NCBI GenBank assembly: GCA_027391075.1
Contig: DAHYHI010000079.1
Coordinates: 62,001-126,000 of the forward strand
DNA: 64,000 bases
Source: JAJZAM01 sp027391075
GTDB taxonomy: Bacteria > Actinomycetota > Acidimicrobiia > Acidimicrobiales > Palsa-688
Direction of reading: 5' to 3'
A program made the translations under genes and the position numbers. The notes beneath the pieces were generated by a model that saw nothing but the letters and a program-made list of their open reading frames with translations, did no database searches and was not told the origin of the DNA. This document shows positions 8,974-17,934 of the stretch, piece by piece (the first letter of the stretch is position 1; each line of letters starts with the position of its first letter).

Positions 8974-10479
8974 CTATGAGTCCGCCAGATCCCAGTTGCG
9001 GGACCGCTCCACGGCTCGTTTCCAAGTCGAATAGCGGGCCGCCATCTCGTCGAGTCGGGCCTGGTCCTTGGTCGGCGAGGCGGTGCGGCTGGCTGACCAC
9101 ACTCCGGCGACCTCGGACTTCGTCGACCACACACCTTCGGCTAGCCCCGCCAGGAAGGCAGCGCCGAGCGCGGTCGTCTCGGATACGGCAGACCGGCGGA
9201 CTTGTATGCCAAGCAGGTCGGCTTGAAAGTCCAAGAGCAGGTCCATCACCGACGCTCCGCCGTCCACTCTTAGTTCCTTGGGGGCCCGTCCAGCAGCGAC
9301 AGCCATGGCTTCGACCACGTCCGCCGTCTGGTAGGCCATGGCTTCTACCGCTGCGCGGACCAGATGTGCCCGGCCGCTGCCGCGGCTCAGGCCGACGATC
9401 GTGGCGCGAGCGTGTGGATCCCACCACGGGCTTCCGAGCCCGGTGAACGCCGGCACGAAGAAAACCCCCCCGCTGTCAGGTACAGAACCCGCCAAAGGGC
9501 CGGCTTGCGAGGCGTCGGCCAGCAAGCCGAGGCCGTCACGCAGCCACTGTATCGCCGCCCCGGTGACGAAGATCGAACCTTCGAGGGCGTAATCGACGTT
9601 CGACGCCTCGACCGAGCCTAGGGCCCAAGCGACGGTGGTGAGCATGCCATCCACGGCGTGGGGACGACTGGCTCCCACGTTCATCAGGACGAAACTCCCC
9701 GTGCCGTAGGTGTTCTTGGTCATACCCTCCTCGAAGCAGGCCTGGCCGAAAAGGGCGGCCTGCTGGTCTCCGCCTATACCGCTGATAGGTATCCCGGCGG
9801 CCAAGCCGTCGACGGCGCCGGCGGCGGTCGTTGCCACCCGCGCGCTGCTCGGGACGACCTCTGGGAGGACTGAGGGTTGCACTGAGAACAGGTCGCACAG
9901 CTCCACATCCCACGCCAGCTTGTCTATGTCGAACAGCAGGGTCCTCGACGCGTTCGTGACGTCTGTGGCGTGAGCCGCCCCGCCGCTGAGGTGCCAAAGC
10001 AGCCACGAGTCGACCGTGCCGAAAGCGGTCGTGGGGGTGACCTCGACGCCGCCAGGGCCGAACAGCCACGCGAGCTTGGTGGCGCTGAAGTAGGGGTCCA
10101 AGGTCAAGCCCGTCTTGGCTCTCACCATGTCCTGGTAGCCCCGCGAGGCGAGCTCCTCGCAGGTGGCGGCGCCCCGGCGGTCCTGCCAGACGATCGCCTG
10201 GTGCAAGGGACGGCCGTCGGTCTTGTCCCACACAACCACCGTCTCGCGCTGGTTGGTGATACCGATCGCCGCCACGGGAGTTGACAGCGCTTGGATGGTT
10301 TCGCCGAGGGTGACGACGACGGCCTCCCAGATGTCGTTGGGGTCGTGTTCTACCCACCCCGGCCGGGGGAAGTGCTGGGGGAACTCTCTGTAGCTCGACG
10401 CCGCAACTGTCCCTGACTCGGTGAAGGCCATGCAGCGCACTCCGGTCGTGCCCGCATCTATAGCCAATACGACGCTCAT
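8974..10479 (-). CDS. glpK: Glycerol kinase
   Basis: A 501-aa FGGY-family kinase converting glycerol to sn-glycerol 3-phosphate. Diagnostic segments: N-terminal phosphate-binding AIDAGTTGVRC, GWVEHDPNDIWEAV, NQRETVVVWD, GGDQQAALFGQ, NTYGTGSFVLMNVG, FVPAFTGLGSPWW and RVDGGASVMDLLLDFQAD. Length is typical of GlpK. No GlpF or GlpD gene is adjacent, so it stands alone. On the minus strand a TAACTT box (10491-10486) lies 6 nt before the ATG, predicting a leaderless transcript divergent from nrdJ. Confidence 0.93.
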   Translation of the reverse strand: MSVVLAIDAGTTGVRCMAFTESGTVAASSYREFPQHFPRPGWVEHDPNDIWEAVVVTLGETIQALSTPVAAIGITNQRETVVVWDKTDGRPLHQAIVWQDRRGAATCEELASRGYQDMVRAKTGLTLDPYFSATKLAWLFGPGGVEVTPTTAFGTVDSWLLWHLSGGAAHATDVTNASRTLLFDIDKLAWDVELCDLFSVQPSVLPEVVPSSARVATTAAGAVDGLAAGIPISGIGGDQQAALFGQACFEEGMTKNTYGTGSFVLMNVGASRPHAVDGMLTTVAWALGSVEASNVDYALEGSIFVTGAAIQWLRDGLGLLADASQAGPLAGSVPDSGGVFFVPAFTGLGSPWWDPHARATIVGLSRGSGRAHLVRAAVEAMAYQTADVVEAMAVAAGRAPKELRVDGGASVMDLLLDFQADLLGIQVRRSAVSETTALGAAFLAGLAEGVWSTKSEVAGVWSASRTASPTKDQARLDEMAARYSTWKRAVERSRNWDLADS

Positions 10480-10592
10480 GCAGCAAAGTTAGCGGGACGG
10501 AGTCAGGCCTCTCGCCCGACGCGGGCGACGAACCCAGACCGACAACCGCCATACCGGCAAGAAACCAAGCTCCAGCGCCGCAGGAAGAGGGT

Positions 10593-10642
10593 CCTGGCGC
10601 GACCCCCCGTCGAAGGGGCGGGGACAGAGGGGTCGCACCAGG
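10593..10642. other. Long inverted repeat (14-bp arms, one mismatch)
   Basis: Arms 10593-10606 (CCTGGCGCGACCCC) and 10629-10642 (GGGGTCGCACCAGG) pair with one A-C mismatch around a 22-nt G-rich loop. Not followed by a T tract on either strand. Confidence 0.6.
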
Positions 10643-10647
10643 GATAA

Positions 10648-10673
10648 GCCGCCGAGGGGGCAGCTTCGGCGGC
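10648..10673. other. Hairpin, 8-bp perfect stem
   Basis: GCCGCCGA (10648-10655) pairs with TCGGCGGC (10666-10673) around a 10-nt loop. It sits 5 nt after the preceding long hairpin, suggesting a two-stem RNA or DNA structure. Confidence 0.55.
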
Positions 10674-10828
10674 CCTTGTTACGATACCCGCAAGCCGGGT
10701 CTCTTAGTCGGCATTTCAGCATCTTTTTCTAATCCACCTTGTATCCACAGGGTTGACCCTCTAGTACTCCACAGGCGGGCTGTCGTAGGGTTGAAAACCG
10801 CCGTTCGGCGATTTCCCTCGGACAAGGG

Positions 10829-10858
10829 TTGACAAGACGGTAACTACCGTGTTGTAAT
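10829..10858 (+). promoter_or_regulatory. nrdJ promoter (-35 TTGACA, -10 TGTAAT)
   Basis: TTGACA at 10829-10834 and TGTAAT at 10853-10858 with an 18-bp spacer, the best sigma70-type match noticed in the window. Expected start of transcription is near 10865, giving nrdJ an untranslated leader of about 90 nt. Confidence 0.65.
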
Positions 10859-10861
10859 TCG

Positions 10862-10877
10862 CTTCCCCATGTTGTGG
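10862..10877 (+). promoter_or_regulatory. Candidate NrdR box 1
   Basis: 16-bp site CTTCCCCATGTTGTGG. It matches the NrdR-box pattern at the left C, the central AT and the right TTGTG, but its left half is poor. It lies at the predicted transcription start, 42 bp (four helical turns) before box 2. Confidence 0.45.
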
Positions 10878-10903
10878 TCCCAGGGCATCGCAGGCGAACA
10901 AAG

Positions 10904-10919
10904 CCACAACACCTTGTGT
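10904..10919 (+). promoter_or_regulatory. Candidate NrdR box 2
   Basis: 16-bp site CCACAACACCTTGTGT, matching the acaCwA....TwGtgt scheme of NrdR boxes in both half-sites. It is part of a perfect inverted repeat ACAACAC-CTT-GTGTTGT (10906-10922). NrdR represses ribonucleotide reductase genes through paired boxes an integral number of helical turns apart; the nrdR gene is not in this window. Confidence 0.6.
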
Positions 10920-10954
10920 TGTTCGAAAAAGTGTACTTTCAGGAGGAATACGGA

Positions 10955-13834
10955 ATGTCTATAGCACCCGAGCGCACGGGGATCGGCATATCCCGGCACT
11001 TCACCGTGGCCGGCAGCGATCCTTACGCCACGGTCGACTGGGAGCGCCGTGACGCTCGGATAGTGCACTACGGGACCGGTGCCGTGGCATTCGAGCAGGC
11101 GGGCGTCGAGGTACCTGCGTCGTGGAGTCTGAACGCCACCAACATCCTCGCTCAGAAATATTTCCGCGGTACCGTCGGCGAAGCCGGGAGGGAGTGGTCG
11201 CTGCGTCAAGTCGTCGACCGAGTGGTGGACACGATCACTGCGTGGGGGCGAAAGGACGGGTACTTCGTCGACGACGAGGAGGCTTCGGCGTTCTCCGACG
11301 AGCTCAAGTACCTGATCATCCACCAAAGAGCGGCGTTCAACTCCCCGGTGTGGTTCAACATCGGAGTGCCGGGAGTTCCCCAGCAGGGCTCAGCGTGCTT
11401 CATCCTCGCCGTCGAGGACTCGATGGACGCGATCCTCAACTGGTACACCGAAGAAGGCATCATCTTCAAGGGCGGCTCCGGAGCCGGCGTGAACCTGTCG
11501 CCCATACGCTCCTCCAAGGAAGGCCTTCGTGGGGGCGGCACCGCCTCGGGCCCAGTTAGCTTCATGAGAGGTGCTGATGCCTCAGCGGGCACCATAAAAA
11601 GTGGTGGAAAGACACGACGCGCAGCTAAGATGGTTATCCTCGACGTTGCCCACCCCGACATCGAGGATTTCATCTGGTGCAAGGCCATCGAAGAGCGCAA
11701 AGCTCGGGCGCTGCGCGACGCCGGGTTCGACATGGACCTCGATGGCCGTGACAGCCATTCCATCCAGTACCAGAACGCTAACAACTCGGTCCGGGTCACC
11801 GACGAGTTCATGCAGGCGGTTCTCGACGACCGGGACTGGCCGCTTCGTGCTGTAACCGACGGGCGAACGCTTGACACGATAAAGGCGAAAGACCTGTTCC
11901 GCCAGATCGCCAAGGCCGCTTGGGAGTGCGCCGATCCTGGTATGCAATTCGACACGACGATCAACCGTTGGCACACCGCGCCCAACGCCGGGCGGATCAA
12001 CGCTTCGAACCCTTGCAGCGAGTACATGCACATCGACAACTCGGCGTGCAACCTCGCCAGTCTGAACCTTCTCAGCTTCTTGGAGGTCGACGGAACCTTC
12101 GACGTGGATGGCTTCAAGAAGGCAGCGGAGACAGTCTTCACAGCACAGGAGATCATCGTCGGCAACGCCGACTACCCGACGGAGAAGATCGCAGAGAACT
12201 CCCGCCGCTACCGCCAGCTCGGCATCGGCTACGCGAACCTCGGTGCTTTGCTCATGGCGGAAGGTCTTCCCTACGACTCCGACGGCGGCAGGGCGTGGGC
12301 TGCGTCGCTGACGGCGCTTCTAACAGGCCAGGCTTACGCGACTTCTGCGCGTATCGCGTCTCGGATGGGTCCTTTCGCCGGCTTTAGAGCCGACCGTGAC
12401 GCCATGTTGAACGTGCTGCGCATGCACCGCGACGCCGCAGCGGGCATCGACGAGGAGCTAGTGCCACCGGAGCTTCTAAGCGCGGCGCAGGAAGCGTGGG
12501 ACGTCGCCGTGGAGTCAGCCGAGCGCCACGGGGTGCGCAACGCGCAGGCGAGCGTGCTCGCCCCGACGGGGACGATCGGCTTGCTCATGGACTGCGACAC
12601 GACAGGGATCGAGCCAGACCTTGGCCTGGTCAAGACCAAGAAGCTGGTCGGTGGGGGGACGATGTCCATCGTCAACCAGACCGTTCCAAGGGCACTGCGC
12701 CGGCTCGGGTACACCCCAGAGCAGGTCGATGACATCGTCGCCTACATCGACGAGCACAAGTCGATCGTCGGGTCGCCGCACCTTCTCGCTGAGCATCTCG
12801 ACGTGTTCGCCTGCTCGATGGGCGACAACACGATCCATTACCGCGGTCACTTGAAAATGATGGGCGCCGTCCAGCCTTTCATCAGCGGGGCTATCTCCAA
12901 GACGGTCAACGTTCCCGAGGAAGTTACCGTCGAAGACGTCGAGCAGCTTCACATCGAAGCGTGGCAGCTCGGACTAAAGGCGGTCGCCATCTACAGGGAC
13001 AACTGCAAGGTGGCTCAGCCGTTAGCGACGGCGAAGAAGACGGTCGCAGACCCGTCGTCGTCGCTCGCCGAGTACCACGACGCCGAACTGGCGCTCAAGG
13101 TGGCGGAGCTGGAGAAAGCCCTCGAACGCCAAACTGTCGTGGTAAAGCAGCCGATCCGGGAGCGGATGCCGAGACGGCGTCATTCGAGCACGTTCGGTTT
13201 CCGTGTCGCGGACTGCGAAGGCTTCGTGACGGTGGGCGAGTACGAGGACGGACGACCCGGCGAGGTGTTCATGACCGTAGCCAAGCAGGGTTCGACGCTT
13301 GCCGGGATCATGGATGCGTTCGCTATCTCGGTGAGCCTCGGTCTGCAGCACGGGGTTCCGTTGGCGACTTATGTCAAGAAGTACACCAACATGCGTTTCG
13401 AGCCGGCCGGTATGACCGACGACCCTGACTTGAGGATCGCCCAGTCTCTGGTGGACTACATCTTCCGGCGTCTGGCGGTGGACTACCTCTCATATGAAGA
13501 GCGGGCCGAGCTGGGTGTGCTCACCTCGTCCGAGCGGACCCAGCTGACACTTCCAGGAGTCGAGGAGGCGACGACGCCCAACTCCCTTTTCGACGCAGGC
13601 TCTGGGGTTCCCCCGACGGCGCCGGCTTCCAGCGGCATCGGAGCTGGTGGCCGTTCGGGCGAGGTGACACCGCGAGTCGAGCGTCACGGAACTCACGCAG
13701 GGGGCGCTGGCGGCGCCCAGCGTGTTCCTTCGGAGTCTGACGCCCCCTACTGCTTCGACTGTGGGGTGCAGATGCAGCGCGCCGGGAGCTGCCACGCCTG
13801 CCCGTCGTGTGGGAGCACCAGCGGCTGCTCGTGA
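10955..13834 (+). CDS. nrdJ: Adenosylcobalamin-dependent (class II) ribonucleotide reductase
   Basis: A 959-aa enzyme reducing ribonucleotides to deoxyribonucleotides with adenosylcobalamin as radical source. Visible: NSPVWFNIG, QQGSACFIL, GSGAGVNLSPIRSS, GGGTASGPVSFM, NPCSEYMHI with the active-site Cys, ACNLASLNLL, APTGTIGLLMDCDTTGIEPD, and a Cys-rich C-terminal tail (CFDCG, CPSCG) like those that re-reduce the active site. The start was set at 10955 because AGGAGG (10941-10946) lies 8 nt upstream; the open frame back to 10874 would translate the operator region. A terminator hairpin follows at 13842. Confidence 0.95.
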   Translation: MSIAPERTGIGISRHFTVAGSDPYATVDWERRDARIVHYGTGAVAFEQAGVEVPASWSLNATNILAQKYFRGTVGEAGREWSLRQVVDRVVDTITAWGRKDGYFVDDEEASAFSDELKYLIIHQRAAFNSPVWFNIGVPGVPQQGSACFILAVEDSMDAILNWYTEEGIIFKGGSGAGVNLSPIRSSKEGLRGGGTASGPVSFMRGADASAGTIKSGGKTRRAAKMVILDVAHPDIEDFIWCKAIEERKARALRDAGFDMDLDGRDSHSIQYQNANNSVRVTDEFMQAVLDDRDWPLRAVTDGRTLDTIKAKDLFRQIAKAAWECADPGMQFDTTINRWHTAPNAGRINASNPCSEYMHIDNSACNLASLNLLSFLEVDGTFDVDGFKKAAETVFTAQEIIVGNADYPTEKIAENSRRYRQLGIGYANLGALLMAEGLPYDSDGGRAWAASLTALLTGQAYATSARIASRMGPFAGFRADRDAMLNVLRMHRDAAAGIDEELVPPELLSAAQEAWDVAVESAERHGVRNAQASVLAPTGTIGLLMDCDTTGIEPDLGLVKTKKLVGGGTMSIVNQTVPRALRRLGYTPEQVDDIVAYIDEHKSIVGSPHLLAEHLDVFACSMGDNTIHYRGHLKMMGAVQPFISGAISKTVNVPEEVTVEDVEQLHIEAWQLGLKAVAIYRDNCKVAQPLATAKKTVADPSSSLAEYHDAELALKVAELEKALERQTVVVKQPIRERMPRRRHSSTFGFRVADCEGFVTVGEYEDGRPGEVFMTVAKQGSTLAGIMDAFAISVSLGLQHGVPLATYVKKYTNMRFEPAGMTDDPDLRIAQSLVDYIFRRLAVDYLSYEERAELGVLTSSERTQLTLPGVEEATTPNSLFDAGSGVPPTAPASSGIGAGGRSGEVTPRVERHGTHAGGAGGAQRVPSESDAPYCFDCGVQMQRAGSCHACPSCGSTSGCS

Positions 13835-13841
13835 AGCGCGA

Positions 13842-13873
13842 CTGCTGCGCCAGGAGACTTCCTGGCGCAGCAG
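13842..13873. terminator. Terminator-like hairpin after nrdJ
   Basis: Perfect 14-bp stem CTGCTGCGCCAGGA / TCCTGGCGCAGCAG with a 4-nt loop GACT, starting 7 nt after the nrdJ stop. No T tract, as is common in high-GC actinobacteria. Confidence 0.75.
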
Positions 13874-13997
13874 CCCCTGCCCGGTGCCCAGCGATCAGTG
13901 GGCCCGCTCTTGTGGCGCTGGTCGGCCTGGCGGACCTGCCAGGGCTCACTGCCGAAGGTAAACTTACAGCGTAGAGACGGTGTGGGTGGCGTCTGAG

Positions 13998-14843
13998 TTA
14001 CGTGTCGAGATACGTGGGCGGCCGGCGTTCGTGGAAGGCGTGCAGGGCTTCGAGATGGTCCGCCGTCTGGGAAACCATGATCTGGGTCCGATTCTCCAGG
14101 TCCATCGCGGCCTGTTGGCCCGGTATCTCTAGCGCCGACCACATGACCTCCTTCGTCATGTGGATGCCCATCGGGGTATTGCGCATCACCAAGGCGGCTT
14201 CCTCCAAGGCGCGCTCGACGAGAACGTCGTCTGGTACCACCTCTACGACGAGTCCTATCCGGGCGGCCTCCTCGGCGTCGAAGATCCGTCCGGTGAGCAT
14301 TAGCTCGTGAGCCCGTCCAGCTCCTACTAGGCGTGGAAGCAGCCAGGACGTGCCGATGTCGCACGCCGACAGTCCGATCCGAACGAAGGCGGCGTTGAAC
14401 CTAGCGGAAGCCCCGGCCAGGCGGATGTCGGATCCGAGCACTAACGCGAAGCCGCCGCCGGCGGCCGGGCCGTTTACCGCAGCGATGACAGGCTGGGGGA
14501 GTCCACGCAGCCGCGGTATGAGCGCGGCGATGTGCTGTTGGGTCGCGAACCCGCGCTGTATCGGGCCCCGCTCTTCGTGGCCCGGCACGGTACCGTAGCC
14601 GGTGAGGTCAAGGCCGGCGCAGAAGCCGCGGCCAGCTCCGGTCAGTATGACAACTCGGCAGTCGCGGTCAGTGGCGGTGGAGGATAAGACGGTGTGTAGC
14701 CGATCAACCAACGTCACGTTCATCGCATTGAGCTTTGACGGTCTATTAAGTGTTATCTGGCGGACTCCCGGAGCTGGAGTCGACACCACGACCTCCCCGG
14801 GGTCATCGGCGCTCCTGGCATCGGAGTCTTCGGCAGCTGTCAT
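13998..14843 (-). CDS. Enoyl-CoA hydratase/isomerase family protein
   Basis: A 281-aa crotonase-fold protein; the family hydrates or isomerises acyl-CoA thioesters using an oxyanion hole. Visible: ITLNRPSKLNAMN, oxyanion-hole segment GRGFCAGLDL, second oxyanion segment NGPAAGGGFALVLGSDIRLA, and the ARIGLVVEVVP region. Start ATG 14843 was chosen because TTGGAGG lies 5-6 nt upstream on the minus strand; the longer frame to 14906 would overlap the upstream SDR gene. It follows the SDR gene by 40 bp on the same strand, likely as a two-gene operon for acyl-CoA metabolism. Exact substrate unknown. Confidence 0.9.
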   Translation of the reverse strand: MTAAEDSDARSADDPGEVVVSTPAPGVRQITLNRPSKLNAMNVTLVDRLHTVLSSTATDRDCRVVILTGAGRGFCAGLDLTGYGTVPGHEERGPIQRGFATQQHIAALIPRLRGLPQPVIAAVNGPAAGGGFALVLGSDIRLAGASARFNAAFVRIGLSACDIGTSWLLPRLVGAGRAHELMLTGRIFDAEEAARIGLVVEVVPDDVLVERALEEAALVMRNTPMGIHMTKEVMWSALEIPGQQAAMDLENRTQIMVSQTADHLEALHAFHERRPPTYLDT

Positions 14844-14883
14844 CTGGCCTCCAAGGCTTAGGTGCTCATCACGGGTGGCTAGC

Positions 14884-15666
14884 TCAGCGGGATCCTTGCC
14901 CGTCATCGACTTTGACGACGGTCCCGGTCACGAACTCCGACTCCGGCGCCACCAGGTACAAGAGGGTGCTGTCGAGCTGTGCGGGGTCCCCGATCCTCTT
15001 GCGGGGCAGTTGGTCGGTGAAATCGCCGATCCGTTCGATCATCCCGTCCATCATCTCAGAGCGAAAAGCGCCAGGTGCTATGCCATTGACGTTTATCCCG
15101 TAGCGCGCCCATTCTACTGCGAGGGCCTCGGTCATCCTGTTGAGTGCCGCTTTTGTGATGGAGTACAGGGCCGCACCGTTACCGGCGTAGTGGAAGGCGC
15201 CCATGGAGGAGATGTTCACGATGCGACCCGGGACGCCGGCGGCGATGAGGCGGCGGGCTACCTCACAGGACAAGATGTACGGTCCGCGCAGGTTCGTGTC
15301 GATTACCGAGTCGATTAGTTCCAAGGACATCTTGTGAGCCCGCTGCGCGTCCGGGATGCCGGCGTTGTTCACCAGGATCGTGACAGTCCCGAAAGCAGCT
15401 TCTGCTGAGTCCACGGCGCCGACGATCTGATTAGCGTCGACAATGTCTAGTACTACTGGGATGCAGGACCCGCCGGCCCCTGCGATCTCGGCGGTGACCG
15501 AGTCCAAACGGTCCGCGCGTCGGCCAGCGACAACCACGCTTGCTCCTGCCGCGGCGAGCGCTCGGGCGAAGCGCCTGCCGAGCCCGGAAGACGCTCCGGT
15601 GACCAACGCGACCTGACCGTCCAAACGGCTGCCGGCATTGGGGAGTGGAAAGGATTGCGTCGTCAT
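14884..15666 (-). CDS. Short-chain dehydrogenase/reductase (SDR)
   Basis: A 260-aa classical SDR. NAD(P)-binding TGASSGLG near residue 24, NNAG near 107, catalytic Ser in NISSMGAF and Tyr/Lys in YSITK, then PGAFRSEM. The family reduces or oxidises alcohols/ketones with NAD(P)H; the neighbouring enoyl-CoA hydratase suggests a 3-hydroxyacyl-CoA-type substrate (inference). The GRR after the second beta strand (VVVAGRRADRL) hints at NADP preference. Minus-strand ATG at 15666; no clear Shine-Dalgarno or TANNNT box seen. Confidence 0.92.
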   Translation of the reverse strand: MTTQSFPLPNAGSRLDGQVALVTGASSGLGRRFARALAAAGASVVVAGRRADRLDSVTAEIAGAGGSCIPVVLDIVDANQIVGAVDSAEAAFGTVTILVNNAGIPDAQRAHKMSLELIDSVIDTNLRGPYILSCEVARRLIAAGVPGRIVNISSMGAFHYAGNGAALYSITKAALNRMTEALAVEWARYGINVNGIAPGAFRSEMMDGMIERIGDFTDQLPRKRIGDPAQLDSTLLYLVAPESEFVTGTVVKVDDGQGSR

Positions 15667-15921
15667 CGTCAGCTGTTTCGGTCCACTTCGACCTTAACAT
15701 CACCCGGCTTCGCCTGCGGGTGACATCGCGCTGGGGCGCACGTCGCTGCCCGCGGTGGAGGTGTCATGGCGCATAGTCGCCGCTCGTAAAGCTGGGTATT
15801 CGGCGTCGTGGACAGGACCCTACTTCGAAGCGGTGATAGGAGTGCCCGACGCCGACTCGGCTGGATGGTGCCCGTGGATTGGTAGCCGCCAACCCCTGGC
15901 GAATGCCCCAGGTACTTTTGT

Positions 15922-16569
15922 CTAAGGGATCCCCGTCCAGGCGTCCGTCGGCGTCATCGGAGGATGGGACATCGAGCGGGGCGCCACGCGCGACGTCCAA
16001 GGGGCCCGGGAGACGAAGACGGCGCCCATGTCGGTCAGTTCCCCAGTCGCCCACAGTGACGGCCATCGCCGGCCGAGAGTGAGCGCAGCACCGGTGAGCG
16101 TCAGCTTCGACCCGATCCGTCTGCGGCGCATGTGGGCCGCGACGTAGACCTGGTGCACTTGCCCTGTCTCGGTCCACCACCGTAGTGCGCCGACCTGTTC
16201 GCGTAGGTCGACACCTCTCGCGTCGGCGTCGTCGATCGACACGATCGAACCGTCGGGCCATTCGGGTGTCGCGAAGGCTAGAAGGTTGGTGGCCGGGGGG
16301 TCGGCTCCTTGCTCGCTCTCTTCGACGTACCACAGGTCGATCCCACCCTGCTGGAATGCCGGATCGACCACGCATGACGTCATCTCCCCGTCGGCGGTGT
16401 ACTCGCCGCGATAAAGGACCGTTCCCGGCTCCTCGGAAACGGTCGTATCGATCACGTGACGGTACGGGTGCGCATCACCCAAGACGCACGCGATGGCCGT
16501 GGCGCCCTCGGGAAGGGCTCGGCGCGCGAACCAGACCGGCATCCCCGATGTCGGGTCGAAGCCCGTCAC
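15922..16569 (-). CDS. Hypothetical protein with acetyltransferase-like C-terminal segment
   Basis: A 215-aa protein. The first half has no recognised motif. Residues ~145-180 (VYVAAHMRRRRIGSKL then TLGRRWPSLW) resemble the cofactor-binding strand-loop-helix of GNAT-type proteins, but the match is partial and the function is not assigned. It starts with ATG at 16569, overlapping by 4 bp (ATGA) the stop of the LAQTG surface-protein gene, so the two are translationally coupled. The ending has the Pro/Thr-rich look of a flexible tail. Confidence 0.6.
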   Translation of the reverse strand: MTGFDPTSGMPVWFARRALPEGATAIACVLGDAHPYRHVIDTTVSEEPGTVLYRGEYTADGEMTSCVVDPAFQQGGIDLWYVEESEQGADPPATNLLAFATPEWPDGSIVSIDDADARGVDLREQVGALRWWTETGQVHQVYVAAHMRRRRIGSKLTLTGAALTLGRRWPSLWATGELTDMGAVFVSRAPWTSRVAPRSMSHPPMTPTDAWTGIP

Positions 16570-17852
16570 GGCCGGCGGAAGTGCCGACCTTTTCGGCTCC
16601 GGCGCCGGCTGGCTACGACGAGCCCAGAGCCCGCAACGATAAATGCTGCTGCGCCCTCCACGCTGCGCCTGGCGTCAATGCCTGTCTGTGCAAGCTGGGT
16701 GGTGGTCGGAGCTGCCGTTGAAGGGGTGGTCGTCACGGGGACCGTCGTGGTGGTGGGCGGCGGTGTCGGGGCTAGTACGAGCGCCAAAGGTACGGGGGTC
16801 TGCGCGGCGGTCGATATCTGGAGGCCGGTTTGGCCCGATCCGCTCACGGGCGAGGGTACGACGACGGTCGTCGAGGCTCCCTGGTAGCCGGCTGGCGGGG
16901 TTGCGACCAGTTGGACGGTCGTGCCGGGAAGGTAGATGCCGGGGAATGCAGCCGACCCGTTAGTTCCCGTCGTCACCGTAAACGGCAGTCCCCCTGTCAG
17001 GGGCGACGTCGACAGGTTGCTCTTGCCGCCGACCTGCGGGCAGGCGTCGGCGGGGGCACCGGCGGGCGGGGTGCAGGTCAACGTCACGGGAACTCCCGAC
17101 AGCGTCTTTCCGGTGGAATCGGTGACGGTGACGGTGAGCTCCCTGAAGATGCCGATGTAATTGAACCAGGTAACTTGGCTATAGGAGGGGCGTTCCCCGG
17201 ATTCGAATGCGCAATGGTCCTGGCCCTGGGTGTTAGCAGGCTGGCACTGGCTGATCGAGGTGGGGATCGGCACGGGCTGGCTCGGGTCGTGGACGAAGCC
17301 CTGCGGAGAAGCGCTCACTGCGAAGTCGTAAGTCTCGGGGGACGATCCCATGGGAAACTCGTAGCCGTTGTCTGTGTCGGTCTCGCAGTAGACGTTGGGC
17401 TGTGAGTTAGCGGCGAGTGCCGTCCCGGGGGTGCAAGTTGGCTGCGGTTCCGTCACGCCCGGCAGCGTTGGCTGTCCGGTAGCGGGCGTGGCGTCGATCG
17501 AGAAGCCGCTCAGATCAGGCTGATCGGCGGCTCCGAACACCGGGTAAAGGCCAGGCTCTCCCGGAGCGATCTGCACGCCGAGCTTCGGGTTGCCGTAGTA
17601 GGCGGCCGGGTTCTGGCCCTTCGCCCGCAGGGTGGAGGTGTGGGAGGCCGTGGTGGGCGTCGGCGAGGCCGTGGTGGACGTGGTCGATGTCGGCGCTGCG
17701 GTAGCTGCCGGTGACGGGGACGTCGTGGTGGCCGTCGAGGTCGGGACCGTCGTCTCGGCGCCCGCTACGGTCGCTCCGGACAGGGCTACTGCCGCCGAAG
17801 CCATTGTTACAGCGGCCGCAACCTTCGTCAATGTCATGGAGAAGTATGACAT
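16566..17852 (-). CDS. Secreted, sortase-anchored-type surface protein (LAQTG)
   Basis: A 428-aa exported protein. N-terminal signal peptide (Lys then AAAVTMASAAVALSGATVAGA), a Thr/Ser/Pro-rich linker at ~40-80, a central unassigned region with four spaced Cys, an Ig/prealbumin-like domain near 240-340 (ELTVTVTDSTGKTLSGVPV, then PPAGYQG), a Pro/Thr linker, LAQTG about 40 residues from the end, a hydrophobic span and a basic tail. LAQTG is an LPxTG variant, so cell-wall anchoring by a sortase is inferred; no sortase gene is in the window. ATG 17852 was used since the upstream frame is arginine-rich noise. It lies 82 bp after the HD-GYP gene, same strand. Confidence 0.8.
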   Translation of the reverse strand: MSYFSMTLTKVAAAVTMASAAVALSGATVAGAETTVPTSTATTTSPSPAATAAPTSTTSTTASPTPTTASHTSTLRAKGQNPAAYYGNPKLGVQIAPGEPGLYPVFGAADQPDLSGFSIDATPATGQPTLPGVTEPQPTCTPGTALAANSQPNVYCETDTDNGYEFPMGSSPETYDFAVSASPQGFVHDPSQPVPIPTSISQCQPANTQGQDHCAFESGERPSYSQVTWFNYIGIFRELTVTVTDSTGKTLSGVPVTLTCTPPAGAPADACPQVGGKSNLSTSPLTGGLPFTVTTGTNGSAAFPGIYLPGTTVQLVATPPAGYQGASTTVVVPSPVSGSGQTGLQISTAAQTPVPLALVLAPTPPPTTTTVPVTTTPSTAAPTTTQLAQTGIDARRSVEGAAAFIVAGSGLVVASRRRSRKGRHFRRP

Positions 17853-17934
17853 AAAGCGGGGTGCCGGCGCGGCTTCGCCAGGCGCTTCGGGCAGCGGCGC
17901 CCCGGGCCGGCCCTGGCCTCGACCGGCCCGGCGG

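Larger units (their letters stand above)
10480..10954. other. Structured divergent intergenic region glpK-nrdJ
   Basis: 475 bp without a credible gene. It holds the glpK start-proximal promoter, two strong hairpins (10593-10642, 10648-10673), a T-rich stretch near 10721-10730, the nrdJ promoter and two NrdR-box-like sites. I saw no cobalamin-riboswitch B12 box. Confidence 0.7.

Noticed and set aside
10480..10954. Cobalamin riboswitch upstream of the B12-dependent reductase
   Set aside because: No B12 box or matching core; the region instead carries NrdR-like sites and unrelated hairpins.
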